Assembly (NCBI GenBank): GCA_964603595.1
Contig: CAZRVN010000001.1
Coordinates: 186,001-250,000, forward strand
DNA: 64,000 nt
Source of the DNA: JAQVEM01 sp964603595
GTDB lineage: Bacteria; Actinomycetota; Humimicrobiia; Humimicrobiales; Humimicrobiaceae
Direction of reading: 5' to 3'
Under the pieces are notes generated by a model. It searched no databases. It saw only the letters and a program-made list of their open reading frames with translations, and was not told where the DNA came from. A program made the translations under genes and the position numbers. Of the stretch, positions 34,342 through 43,692 are shown one piece after another. How positions within the stretch are numbered: position 1 is the first letter of the stretch; every line of letters starts with the position of its first letter.

Positions 34342-36822
34342 TTAATCAAGCTCAATATCCTCGAGTTCAAGGCTATCTACTTTGAATTTAAATTCCTGTT
34401 CTGTCAGGGGAATATCATCAATACCGTCCCAGGAATACGAAAAGCCCTCGTAATAATAGCTACTCCAGTCCATTGTTTTTTTCCCATACAGGTATCCCGG
34501 ACCTTTTTCTGTTGTAATATTTAAATAATAGTTTGGATTCATGAAATTTTCTTCCGGTGTTATATCAATTGGTATCCATCCGTAACCGGGAAGTCTTATT
34601 TCAACCCAGGCATGACTTAAATCTATTTCTTTTCCTTTTTCATATAAAATAGAATACACCGGTATTCCTGCAGAAAGTCTTGATGGTATGCCTGCTGATC
34701 TTAACAATGCAGTGTAAAGTATTGCATAGTCAGCACATACCCCTTTGCATCTCTCAAGTATTTCAGATGCGTAAAGAAATTCATAATTTCTATCTTCAGC
34801 CCTGGGAAAATCATAATGTAATTCTCTAATTACAAAATTATAAAGAATTTCTGCTATCTTTAACGGTTTAGTTTCATTCTTAATTAATTCTTCTGTAGTG
34901 TTTTTAATTTCAGGATTATCGGAGTCTATAAATAAATCATCTGACGTATATTTTTTATAATCTTCATCATCCTCATCATAATACAGTCCAGTCTGACTGC
35001 TGCTTGCTCCCACATCTATATAATTAAATTCATATGCTGTCAAATCTATCACTGAAGACGCGGTAATTTTTTCATCCTTCCCTAACTTCTCTTCATCAAA
35101 TTCAAAATGAATTAATAAGTTCCAGTCATTATCAAATAACTCTTCGGTAATGGTGTAATTAGTATAGTAACTGTTTATTATCTGATAGGGATAGTATGTC
35201 TGCGGAATTCTCATAAAACATTCTATTTCACTTAAAACAGTTTCACTTTTATTTATTAAATTATATTCAATCTCAACTTTAAAGTTATGCCCATTACTAA
35301 CCAGCACAGGTCTGTTTATTTCAGCAACTGTTATAGTCTCGGTTATTCCACTATTTTCCAATCCATCAGAAACATTAAGTTCAATTTCGTATTCTCCCGG
35401 TTCATTAAAATAATAACGGAACTCTTCATCATCAGAATATTTATTACCATCAATCTTCCAGATATAATTTAATTCATCTCCATCAGGGTCAAAGGTTTTT
35501 CCTGCAGAAAAATAAACAGGGTTTCTTATCTGGAAATAATCTTCCTTAAAACTATCTCCAAAAACTTCAATAAAAGCCACCGGAGGAGTATTCACATCAT
35601 AATTATCATCACTATCAATTTTTTCCTTATCTCTATCACTTGCTTCATAATTACCCAATAATTCCACTATATTTAAACCCTCAAAACCATCTGCGATATA
35701 GCCATAGTTGCCATTGATGGTTATGTCATAAGAAGTTCCGCCTGTCTTTAGACTATCAACAATAAAAGGGCTTGTTTTATCTTCTAGATTTATAGCATAT
35801 ATTCCACCCGAAAGGCCTGATACATAAATAAAACCGCCGCCAAAATCCATTTCCCACGCTCCCCCCGGAACCTCGCACTCTCCAAGAATTTTAAGGTCAT
35901 CCAGATTTTCTATATCAACAATCTGGAACATGCTATCAGTATAATTTTCATAATTCTTATCCCATTTCCAGCTTGAAATGCAGGCATAATTATCAATTAA
36001 ATATATACTACAGGAATTAGAATTAACCATACAGTAATCTATAACCTCAGGATTATTTTTATCTTTTAGATCAATTACGATTAATCTGCTTTCATCTGCA
36101 AAAGAATCTTCTCCGTATTCATAAAAATTTGCATTTATAAAGCCAATGTCATTTTCTACCCATATATTTGTTGCTATGCCATCTATTTCATATTTATTTA
36201 AAATTTCAGGATTTTCCTTTTCTGAAATATCTACTATTTCAATATAGCTTAAATTATCCTGCTCTTCCAATGAAGTTTCTATATAAGCATAATTCCCTTC
36301 AATAAATAAACCAGATACTGATTTTCTGTTATTTTCGCCTGTATCATAATTTCCAATGAGCCCGGGGTTGCTTTTATCGCTGACATTAACTATATAAAAA
36401 CCGCATCTTGTATAAAAATCATTATCTTCATAAGTAAAATTTGTATATGAAATATAGGCATACTCACCTTTTACAATTACGATATTTGAAGATTCTGTTG
36501 TTTTGCATTTCCCTTTAATTACAGGATTATTCTTATCACTTATATCAATTACATAAAATATACCCAGATCACTTGTAAGATAAGCATAATTTCCACTTAT
36601 ATCAACATCTATGGCCTGCCCCGGCACCGGAAGATTAGCTATAATACTTGAATCAGATGTTCCTTTAAATTCACCTTCATCTTCAATCCTTTTACTCTCA
36701 TTATCCATACTACTTTCCGTCTGATAGCTGCCGTACTTACATGATATGGTAAGTAAAAATAAGAATATAAATATTATAATGAAAGTACTTTTTACAGAAT
36801 TTATTTTTACAAATTTACTCAT
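34342..36822 (-). CDS. Lipoprotein with LVIVD repeats, PKD domain and transglutaminase domain
   Basis: The 826-residue protein has a lipoprotein signal with C28 (TISC). Residues about 60-390 are LVIVD-type beta-propeller repeats, recurring as GNYAY, VDISDK and NPVI-like segments. A PKD-like domain (about 410-505) contains FDPDGDELNYIWKIDG and EPGEYEIELNVSDG. The C-terminal transglutaminase-like core has the cysteine in CKGVCADYA, the histidine in LSHAWVEIRLPGYGW and the aspartate in PIDITPE, so the Cys-His-Asp triad looks complete. It is probably an extracellular, membrane-anchored cross-linking enzyme or protease. Substrate unknown. Confidence 0.85.
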   Translation of the reverse strand: MSKFVKINSVKSTFIIIFIFLFLLTISCKYGSYQTESSMDNESKRIEDEGEFKGTSDSSIIANLPVPGQAIDVDISGNYAYLTSDLGIFYVIDISDKNNPVIKGKCKTTESSNIVIVKGEYAYISYTNFTYEDNDFYTRCGFYIVNVSDKSNPGLIGNYDTGENNRKSVSGLFIEGNYAYIETSLEEQDNLSYIEIVDISEKENPEILNKYEIDGIATNIWVENDIGFINANFYEYGEDSFADESRLIVIDLKDKNNPEVIDYCMVNSNSCSIYLIDNYACISSWKWDKNYENYTDSMFQIVDIENLDDLKILGECEVPGGAWEMDFGGGFIYVSGLSGGIYAINLEDKTSPFIVDSLKTGGTSYDITINGNYGYIADGFEGLNIVELLGNYEASDRDKEKIDSDDNYDVNTPPVAFIEVFGDSFKEDYFQIRNPVYFSAGKTFDPDGDELNYIWKIDGNKYSDDEEFRYYFNEPGEYEIELNVSDGLENSGITETITVAEINRPVLVSNGHNFKVEIEYNLINKSETVLSEIECFMRIPQTYYPYQIINSYYTNYTITEELFDNDWNLLIHFEFDEEKLGKDEKITASSVIDLTAYEFNYIDVGASSSQTGLYYDEDDEDYKKYTSDDLFIDSDNPEIKNTTEELIKNETKPLKIAEILYNFVIRELHYDFPRAEDRNYEFLYASEILERCKGVCADYAILYTALLRSAGIPSRLSAGIPVYSILYEKGKEIDLSHAWVEIRLPGYGWIPIDITPEENFMNPNYYLNITTEKGPGYLYGKKTMDWSSYYYEGFSYSWDGIDDIPLTEQEFKFKVDSLELEDIELD

Positions 36823-36840
36823 TTAATTTTACCTGCAGAG

Positions 36841-37404
36841 TTAATCTGATTCATCAAAATTTTTTAGCGGAGGTAATTCGTTTAAACTCTCTAATCCCAA
36901 AATTTCTAAAAATCTATCAGTTAATTTATAGGTTATAGGGCTCCCCGGTTCTTTAAGCTTCCCTGCTTCTTTTACCAACCCTTTATCCTGGAGGGTTAAT
37001 ATTACACTATCAGCTCTCACTCCACGTATTTCAGCAATCTGCGTTCTTGTAACCGGCTGCTTGTAGCAAATTATAGCAAGTGTTTCAAGAGCCGCCTGTG
37101 AAAGATAAGCTCTTATATTAGATTTAATAAAATTTGCCAGAACCTCATTTATAGAAGGGTTTGAATATAACCTGAAGCCCCCGGCAGCCCTCTTGATAAT
37201 AAATCCCCTATTGCTACTTATATATTCACTTTCCAGTGAATCTACTATTTCATTTACTTTTTTTTCTTTTATTCCCAGGGCAGAAGATATTTCCCTTGCT
37301 TTTACTATCCCTTCGGATACAAATAATATTCCTTCTATACAGGTTTTTAACCATGCTTCATTCATCTGCTTATCTACTCTCTTCATTTTTTTATTTTTAT
37401 CCAT
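36841..37404 (-). CDS. scpB: Segregation and condensation protein B
   Basis: ScpB is a winged-helix kite subunit of the SMC-ScpAB condensin. Motifs are EGILFVSEGIVKAREIS at the start, GGFRLYSNPS, and the conserved LSQAALETLAIICYKQPVTRTQIAEIRGV block, followed by GSPITYKLTDRFLE. The length of 187 residues is normal. It lies 45 bases downstream of scpA on the same strand. Confidence 0.96.
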   Translation of the reverse strand: MDKNKKMKRVDKQMNEAWLKTCIEGILFVSEGIVKAREISSALGIKEKKVNEIVDSLESEYISSNRGFIIKRAAGGFRLYSNPSINEVLANFIKSNIRAYLSQAALETLAIICYKQPVTRTQIAEIRGVRADSVILTLQDKGLVKEAGKLKEPGSPITYKLTDRFLEILGLESLNELPPLKNFDESD

Positions 37405-37449
37405 TCTCTAAATATCTATCGCTTACTGTTTGTTTATTTATATTCCCTA

Positions 37450-38199
37450 TTATTTTAATTTTTTAATTATAATGCTTCCAAAATTTTCAAACTGAATAAT
37501 ATCAATAAGCCCTTTTTTATAAAGCTCTAATATAGATAGGAAACTAACTATCTTCTTTATAACCTCTTTATACCGCGATGTTATTTCTTTAAAGGTCACA
37601 TTTTCTTTTTTAATTAATATTTCTCTTATCCTTTTCATCTCATCAAACACATTTATATTTACATCTATGCTATAAATATTCCCCAGGTTCAATTTCTCTT
37701 CCCTGTATTTTAAAAGATTTGAAGCCGTATCATACAATTCTTCTATTCCTATATCCCCTGTAAAATCAGGTAACAAACTTAAAAATTCTTTTTCTATAGG
37801 GGCTTCCCTTATGTAATAAAGGGATTCTTTCTCATATAAATTCCTGAGATAATTAGATACTTTCTTAAATATCCCGTACTCCTGCTCCCTCATTTTTAGA
37901 ATATCATCTTCCCTTAGTTCATTTTCTTCCCCGGTTATTTGTTTTCTCTTTGAAGGTATCAGTGACCTTGATTTAATCTCAAGCAATATAGAAGCAATAT
38001 ACACGAATCCCGATAAAGAACCTATCAATATTTGATTACTTTTTCTAACATAGCTAATAAAATCCTTTATAATAGTGCTCAAGCTTATTTCATAAATATC
38101 TTCTTTCTTTTTCTGTACCAGCTCCAGAAGAAGATAAATGGGGCCTTTAAATTGGTTGTATTCTACCTGATATTCCTTATTCTCTGTTAGATTTTCCAA
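37450..38199 (-). CDS. scpA: Segregation and condensation protein A
   Basis: ScpA is the kleisin that bridges the SMC heads. The N-terminal QVEYNQFKGPIYLLLELVQKKKEDIYEI segment is diagnostic. The central YIASILLEIKSRSLIP and the C-terminal winged helix (VTFKEITSRYKEVIKKIVSFLSILELYKKGLI) complete the family pattern. The length of 249 residues is normal. It starts one base after trpS. Confidence 0.95.
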   Translation of the reverse strand: MENLTENKEYQVEYNQFKGPIYLLLELVQKKKEDIYEISLSTIIKDFISYVRKSNQILIGSLSGFVYIASILLEIKSRSLIPSKRKQITGEENELREDDILKMREQEYGIFKKVSNYLRNLYEKESLYYIREAPIEKEFLSLLPDFTGDIGIEELYDTASNLLKYREEKLNLGNIYSIDVNINVFDEMKRIREILIKKENVTFKEITSRYKEVIKKIVSFLSILELYKKGLIDIIQFENFGSIIIKKLK

Positions 38200-38200
38200 C

Positions 38201-39181
38201 CTAATCTATACCTATCTTTTTTCTTACATCATAAATTGTTTTCTCTACTATTTTTGCTACATGCTTCTTGCCTTCTTCAAGTATATTATATATAAAATTT
38301 ATATCTTTCTTTATCTCATTTCTTTTTTTGCGGAACTCACCCAGTGATTTGTATATTATTTCTGAAATTTCTTTTTTACAATCTGTGCAGCCTATTTTCC
38401 CTTCTTTACATCTTTTTTCTACCTCTTTTATTCCTTCTTTTTTGTATATTTTATAAAAACTGAATATGTTGCAAACTTCAGGATGACCGGGGTCCGTCGG
38501 ATGTATCCTCTCGGGGTCAGTTATCATCATATTTATTTTATTTTTTATAGTATCACTATCATCTGATAAAAATATTGCGTTGTTATAACTCTTAGACATC
38601 TTTCTTCCATCCGTTCCCGGTACTCTTGCAGCTTTTGAAAGCATTTCCCTGGGTTCCGTAAAATATTTTCCATATAGATGATTGAATCTCCGCGCAATCT
38701 CCCTGGTTATTTCAAGATGGGGCAGCTGGTCCTCTCCAACTGGAATTATATCTGAATTTACTATAAGAATATCTGCAGCCATAAGTACAGGATAGGATAA
38801 AAATCCAAGTGTTGACAAATCCCTGGATTTTAATTCATTTACCTGTTCCTTATATGTAGGGCAACGTTCAAGCCATGATAGGGGCGTAATCATTGAGAAA
38901 TAAAGAGTCAGCTCTGCTATCTGGGGTATATCCGACTGCCTGTAGAGATGCGTATACTCAGGGTCAATTCCCAGTGCAACGAGGTCAATTGCACAATCAA
39001 TAAGGTCAGATTTGATATTTTCAGTATTCTGGTATTCCGTTGACAGGGCGTGCCAGTCAACAAGAAAGAAAAAATTATCGTATTCCTTCTGGTATTTAAT
39101 CATGTTACTGATATTTCCGTGAAGATGTCCCAGATGTAATTTACCTGTCGGCCTGAAACCTGTAAGCATTTTCTTTTTCAT
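38201..39181 (-). CDS. trpS: Tryptophanyl-tRNA synthetase with a [4Fe-4S]-type cysteine motif
   Basis: A class Ic synthetase with the HIGH-type motif HLGH and KMSKS. The start was set at the ATG at 39181 because AGGAG lies just upstream. A TTG at 39205 would add eight residues but has no ribosome site. With this start the cysteines are C237, C258, C265 and C268 (C-x20-C-x6-C-x2-C), close to the C-x22-C-x6-C-x2-C cluster motif of Thermotoga TrpRS, which binds [4Fe-4S] and contacts the anticodon. It lies between the site-2 protease and scpA. Confidence 0.93.
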   Translation of the reverse strand: MKKKMLTGFRPTGKLHLGHLHGNISNMIKYQKEYDNFFFLVDWHALSTEYQNTENIKSDLIDCAIDLVALGIDPEYTHLYRQSDIPQIAELTLYFSMITPLSWLERCPTYKEQVNELKSRDLSTLGFLSYPVLMAADILIVNSDIIPVGEDQLPHLEITREIARRFNHLYGKYFTEPREMLSKAARVPGTDGRKMSKSYNNAIFLSDDSDTIKNKINMMITDPERIHPTDPGHPEVCNIFSFYKIYKKEGIKEVEKRCKEGKIGCTDCKKEISEIIYKSLGEFRKKRNEIKKDINFIYNILEEGKKHVAKIVEKTIYDVRKKIGID

Positions 39182-39206
39182 TTTTACTCTCCTGTCCCTT
39201 CGCAAC

Positions 39207-39923
39207 CTAAGAAATTAAATACTGCCACCAGATACAGCTATTATAAATAAAATTTATTACAGGATATATGATGGGCCATAATACCCTCCCACCAAGAAAT
39301 AATAATATAAATATAAAAATAAAACCAAATCTTCCGAAACTTAAGTACCTTGACATTGCTTCACCCGGTAGAAAAGAAGCAAGTATTTTTGAACCATCAA
39401 GCGGTGGTATGGGTATAAAATTAAAAATAGCAAGAAATACATTAATATATATAGCATTTACAAAAATTGTACTTACAAGATTGAAACTTCTATATCCAAT
39501 TGTGCCTGAATTTAATACCCCGCCTGTAACTTTAAAAAAAATATAATAAAAAAGTCCATATAAAAGCCCTACTACAAAAGCAAATATTATATTTGATAAA
39601 GGACCGGCAAGTGATGTATAACGCAATCCCTTGCGATAATTCTTAAAATAACCGGGATTTATAGGAACTGGCTTGGCATAGCCAAATATTATATTTGAAT
39701 TAAATAAAATTAAAAGCAGGGGCAGCAATATACTTCCAAATAAATCAATATGCCGGGCAGGGTTAAGTGTGAGTCTTCCCATGTTTTTAGCTGTAGGGTC
39801 ACCGCTTTTGTAAGCTATAAGACCATGTGAATATTCGTGAATAACAACTCCCATTATAAGACCAGGGGCCCATGTAATTAATTGCTCTAAAAATTTTAAT
39901 ATCGACTGTCCTAAACCTGCCAT
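39207..39923 (-). CDS. Site-2 protease family (M50) membrane metalloprotease
   Basis: The 238-residue protein has about six membrane segments. The zinc motif is HEYSH (VVIHEYSHGLIAYKSGD) in the first part, with the third ligand region NFIPIPPLDGSKIL near residue 170. NPARHIDLFGSILLP follows the zinc motif. It belongs to the short M50 group with no PDZ or CBS domain, commonly adjacent to trpS and scpAB. Substrate unknown. Confidence 0.92.
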   Translation of the reverse strand: MAGLGQSILKFLEQLITWAPGLIMGVVIHEYSHGLIAYKSGDPTAKNMGRLTLNPARHIDLFGSILLPLLLILFNSNIIFGYAKPVPINPGYFKNYRKGLRYTSLAGPLSNIIFAFVVGLLYGLFYYIFFKVTGGVLNSGTIGYRSFNLVSTIFVNAIYINVFLAIFNFIPIPPLDGSKILASFLPGEAMSRYLSFGRFGFIFIFILLFLGGRVLWPIIYPVINFIYNSCIWWQYLIS

Positions 39924-40117
39924 ATAATCCTATCTGTAATTTATGAATTTATACCATACCAAAATCTATTAAATTTGCAAATTATATTATGCTTCCAGAA
40001 TTATAACCATTTTTATCTTTTTAAACATAATATTTTTATCAAAAAATCAAAAATAGATATTTATTTATTAAAAATATTAAGAATTACCTTAAATACAGAT
40101 TATTCAATAAGCTTAAA

Positions 40118-40145
40118 AATTAAAAACTTCAGACGATTTTTAATT
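40118..40145 (-). terminator. AT-rich hairpin after the xerD-like gene
   Basis: On the minus strand AATTAAAAA (40145-40137) pairs with TTTTTAATT (40126-40118) across a 10-base loop and runs into further T residues. It lies just past the xerD-like stop. The stem is only A-T pairs, so termination is uncertain. The rest of the 39924-40151 gap holds nothing else recognisable. Confidence 0.35.
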
Positions 40146-40151
40146 CGCGTA

Positions 40152-41075
40152 TTATTTACTAAATGTCTTTTCTCTTGGATGGTATTTAAAATATACTTTT
40201 TTTATATAATCTTTATCCAGATTAGTATAAATTTCAGTTGTTGATATGCTGCTATGCCCAAGCAGCTCCTGGACTATCCTTAAATCTGCACCTCTCTGAA
40301 TCATGTGTGTAGCGAAACTGTGTCTGAAAATATGGGGATATATATTTTTATTTATCTCCGATCTTTTTGCATATTTCTTTAAAATTTTCCAGAATCCCTG
40401 CCTTGTTATCTTCCTACCACTCCTATTTATAAAAACATAATCTGAACTTACATTGCTATTTATCTCATATCTGCTTTCCCCCAGGTATTTCTGGAGATAT
40501 TTAATACCCTTTTCTCCAACCGGCACAATTCTTTCTTTCTCCCCCTTGCCTTTAAAACGGATCATCCCTTCTTCAAAATCAATATTCTGCATTTTTAAAT
40601 TTACAATCTCGCTAACCCTGAGGCCACAGGAATACAATATCTCAAACATTGCCCTGTCTCTTTTCCCTAATTTATTAATGGTTGGTATATTATCAAGGAA
40701 TTTTTCTACTTCTTCTACCTTTAATATATCAGGCATTTTCCTTGGTTTTAAGGGATTGTTTATCTGTATCCAGAAATTTTTGCGGCATACTCCCTCTATA
40801 AGCAAAAACTTATAAAAGCTTCTAAGTGTTGACAGTATTCTTGAAATTGACGATTCTGATTGTTTTTCATAGAGTCCCTGTAAAAAATTCAGTATCTGCT
40901 CTTTAGATATCTCACAATAATTTTTAATGTGATTACTCTTTAAGAAATCTGTAAATTTTTTAAGGTCTCTTAAATAAGAATCAACCGTATTGGGAAGCAT
41001 CAGCCGTTCAAATTTAAGATAATCATTAAACTTAAATACATAATAATTTAAATCTTTACTTTCTGTTTTTCCCAT
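40152..41075 (-). CDS. xerD: Tyrosine recombinase, XerC/XerD type
   Basis: XerD-type recombinases resolve chromosome dimers at dif. The N-terminal SAM-like core-binding domain (residues 1-100) is followed by the catalytic domain with Arg in YSCGLRVSEIVNLK, His-x2-Arg in HIFRHSFATHM, the histidine in LLGHSSI and the tyrosine in TTEIYTNLDK. The length of 307 residues is typical. XerC and XerD cannot be told apart here. The start overlaps nudF by 20 bases, and the position beside nudF and near scpAB is common for xerD in Gram-positives. Confidence 0.92.
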   Translation of the reverse strand: MGKTESKDLNYYVFKFNDYLKFERLMLPNTVDSYLRDLKKFTDFLKSNHIKNYCEISKEQILNFLQGLYEKQSESSISRILSTLRSFYKFLLIEGVCRKNFWIQINNPLKPRKMPDILKVEEVEKFLDNIPTINKLGKRDRAMFEILYSCGLRVSEIVNLKMQNIDFEEGMIRFKGKGEKERIVPVGEKGIKYLQKYLGESRYEINSNVSSDYVFINRSGRKITRQGFWKILKKYAKRSEINKNIYPHIFRHSFATHMIQRGADLRIVQELLGHSSISTTEIYTNLDKDYIKKVYFKYHPREKTFSK

Positions 41076-41628
41076 GGGATTTATCCCTTTTAATAAGGTA
41101 ATTTTGAGCCAGAAGTATTCCTATTATAGTCTTTGCATCTTTTAATCTTCCACTTTCTATAAACGATAAAGAATCTTCCATTTTTATTTCAACTATCTCT
41201 AAGAACTCGTCATCTTCAGGGCATTTATTCCCTTTTTTAAAACCCTCAGCCATAAACAAATGCATTATCTCATTACAGAAACCTGGCGATGAGTAAAAAG
41301 TTTTTAGATGTATCAGCTTACCACCTGCAGCCCCTGTCTCTTCCTTTAGCTCCCTCTTTGCACATTCTAAAGGTATTTCACCTTTATCTATTTTCCCGGC
41401 AGGTATTTCCATAAGTACTTTCTTCACAGGATATCTAAATTGCTTTACAAGTAGTATATTTCCTTTTTCAGTTATAGGAACTATACCCACAGCTCCCGGG
41501 TGTGATACTTTTTCCCTGGTAGCAATCTTACCATTGGGAAGCTTCACTTTGTCCAGATATAGATCTATTATTCCACCCTTAAAAATAATTCTGGATTTTA
41601 CTTTTTGTTCATAAAGTTCCTTATTCAT
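41056..41628 (-). CDS. nudF: ADP-ribose pyrophosphatase (Nudix hydrolase)
   Basis: The 190-residue enzyme hydrolyses ADP-ribose and related nucleoside diphosphates. The Nudix box reads GKIDKGEIPLECAKRELKEETGAAGG, fitting the GX5EX7REUXEEXGU pattern. The flanking segments HPGAVGIVPITEKGNILLVKQFRYPV and YSSPGFCNEIMHLFMA are typical of the NudF subfamily. It is coupled to the recombinase gene by a 20-base overlap. Confidence 0.93.
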   Translation of the reverse strand: MNKELYEQKVKSRIIFKGGIIDLYLDKVKLPNGKIATREKVSHPGAVGIVPITEKGNILLVKQFRYPVKKVLMEIPAGKIDKGEIPLECAKRELKEETGAAGGKLIHLKTFYSSPGFCNEIMHLFMAEGFKKGNKCPEDDEFLEIVEIKMEDSLSFIESGRLKDAKTIIGILLAQNYLIKRDKSHGKNRK

Positions 41629-41647
41629 TTCTTAACCCCTAAATTTT

Positions 41648-42772
41648 TTATCTTACTGGATATTTGCAAATCTCTATTATTAAATTAGCAAGTTTAACTA
41701 ACTGTTCAACTTTTACAAATTCATCACTTGTATGTATCTTTTCCATACCACTGCTTAAATTAACAGACTTCTTTCCTTTAGAATTAAATATATTTACATC
41801 ACTTCCACCACCGGATGATACTATTTTTGGTTTTATACCAAGCTTTTTTATTGAATGTTCAGCAACTATTACAGGAACCTCCTCTTTATTAACTTTAAAC
41901 CCGTCATATTCCCTTACAACTTCATAATTTAGGCCGGCACCGGTTTTTGAAGCACCTTTTTTTAGGCAATTAACCATTGATTCTGTTATTTTTTCAAGTT
42001 TGGACAAATTTAGACTTCTTGCTTCCATTTCCAGCTTTGCATCTCCTGCAACAATATTCCTTGCCGTTCCTCCTCCTATTTTTCCTATGTTTGAAGTACT
42101 TTCCCTATCAATCCTTCCTAATTTCATACTGCATACGGCTATTGATGAAGCTTTAATAGCATTAATCCCTTTTTCGGGTTCAACTCCTGCATGGGCTGTC
42201 TTTCCCCTGAAATCTGCATTAATTGAATTCTGATATGGTCCCCTGCCTATTATTGCTCCTATATCTCCATCTCCATCTAAAGTAAATCCATAATCTGCTT
42301 TAACCAGGTTCATATCCAGGCATTTTGATCCCAGTAAGCCGATTTCTTCAGAAATTGTAAAAACAATATAAATATCCCCTGTTGATAAATTATTTTCTTT
42401 TATCACCGTAAGCGCTTCAATTATTGCTGCTACTGCAACCTTGTCATCTCCGCCCAGTATGCATTCCTTATTTTTATTAAAAATCCTTCCATCTTTTATT
42501 ACCGGTATTACATCACCATTTAAACTTACAGTATCAAGATGTGCTGAAAGAAATATAGGTTTACCTCCGGAAGGATTTTTTGTCCGGTAAAATCCAATTA
42601 AATTCCCTGAATTGCTGCCAAACTTTGCCCCACAGTTATCAATATTTATACTTAGCCCGAGGTCTTTAAGCTTCTGCCCGGCAAGTTCAGAAATTTCCTT
42701 TTCGTTTTTTGAAGGGCTTTTTACCCTTAATATTTCTAAAAAAATTTTCAAAAGTCTTCCTTTATTAATCAC
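41648..42772 (-). CDS. M20-family metallopeptidase, PepT-like
   Basis: The 374-residue protein has the M20 zinc-site series: HLDTV, the second ligand aspartate in LGGDDKVAVAA, the catalytic ISEEIGLLGS glutamates, and the terminal histidine in MEKIHTSDEF. The dimerisation domain is at about 175-290. The pattern suits a tripeptidase-like or related aminoacylase. Substrate specificity is not determined from sequence. Confidence 0.88.
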   Translation of the reverse strand: MINKGRLLKIFLEILRVKSPSKNEKEISELAGQKLKDLGLSINIDNCGAKFGSNSGNLIGFYRTKNPSGGKPIFLSAHLDTVSLNGDVIPVIKDGRIFNKNKECILGGDDKVAVAAIIEALTVIKENNLSTGDIYIVFTISEEIGLLGSKCLDMNLVKADYGFTLDGDGDIGAIIGRGPYQNSINADFRGKTAHAGVEPEKGINAIKASSIAVCSMKLGRIDRESTSNIGKIGGGTARNIVAGDAKLEMEARSLNLSKLEKITESMVNCLKKGASKTGAGLNYEVVREYDGFKVNKEEVPVIVAEHSIKKLGIKPKIVSSGGGSDVNIFNSKGKKSVNLSSGMEKIHTSDEFVKVEQLVKLANLIIEICKYPVR

Positions 42773-42806
42773 ATCTGCCTGCCCTTTTTAAAAAACAATA
42801 CCTGAA

Positions 42807-43547
42807 TCATATCATTTCCCTTTTATATTTATTGGTAAATTTTAATATAAAAACAAAAAATAAGCCTACTAACAGGAATATAATTGATATTATAGCAGAG
42901 GCCATCATAAGTCTCACAAAAAAATCATAAAAGAACCCAGACGGGAAAAGTGTTATTATAAGAGAGCCGCAGGTAAAGGAATAATTTCCTCCGGGAAAGA
43001 AAACCATGTGGAAATTTTCAAACAAAACGGGGAAGTTTTTACCCATCAGGTAAAGTGCTACAAGAAAAAATATCATTAAAATTGACGAAATTGTAAATAT
43101 CAGACCGGTATTATAAATAATGCTTATAATATTTCTCTTTACAAGCATAACCATTATAATTATAAATAATAATATACTTATATAATATATTATAAATATC
43201 CCGGTAAGAAGACTTCTTACATCATAAAGATGGCTTATCTCATTATCTGTAAATGAAAGCGCCCTATCTTCATTTTCGTCAGCATATCTTACTGTAACGT
43301 TTGAATATTTCTGGTCTAAATCTATTCTATACTTTAAAAAATCAATAATATTCTCTGAAGCATCCAGAACATCGCTGTTATTAAAAATATCAAAAACCCC
43401 GTTCTTCTCAAAAAGGGTCTTGTAATAATCAATATTATAAGAATAATATGCAAGAGGGGTTAATAAAATAGTTATCACAAACAGCACTACGTTTATCAAA
43501 ATAAAAAATTTCCTTATTTTTTTGTTTTTAATAAGCATTTCTTTCAT
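42807..43547 (-). CDS. DUF1461 (TIGR01906-type) integral membrane protein
   Basis: The 246-residue protein has one N-terminal membrane helix, an extracellular domain of about 90 residues ending in LSFTDNEISHLYDVR, and four further helices. The segment NFHMVFFPGGNYSF followed by LFPSGFFYDF is characteristic of the family. Function is unknown. A 15-base odd palindrome (43618-43632) lies 71 bases upstream of the start. No neighbouring gene suggests a role. Confidence 0.8.
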   Translation of the reverse strand: MKEMLIKNKKIRKFFILINVVLFVITILLTPLAYYSYNIDYYKTLFEKNGVFDIFNNSDVLDASENIIDFLKYRIDLDQKYSNVTVRYADENEDRALSFTDNEISHLYDVRSLLTGIFIIYYISILLFIIIMVMLVKRNIISIIYNTGLIFTISSILMIFFLVALYLMGKNFPVLFENFHMVFFPGGNYSFTCGSLIITLFPSGFFYDFFVRLMMASAIISIIFLLVGLFFVFILKFTNKYKREMI

Positions 43548-43692
43548 AAAAAAATTTATTTTTACATTAAATTTAAAAAGCCTGAAAGCTATTTTTCTCT
43601 TGATTTTCTTAACCCATTATTTGTAACAAATATTAGAATAAAAAATAACTTATACAGGTACCATTTTTAGAAAATTTCTCTTTTAATCTTAT

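Noticed and set aside
39975..40244. An 89-residue + strand frame partly in an intergenic gap
   Set aside because: The sequence is AT-driven, overlaps the 3' end of the xerD-like gene in antisense and has no start signal.
43618..43632. Palindrome TATTTGT-A-ACAAATA upstream of the DUF1461 gene
   Set aside because: A single short AT-rich palindrome without a second site or a known matching regulator; it can arise by chance in such sequence.
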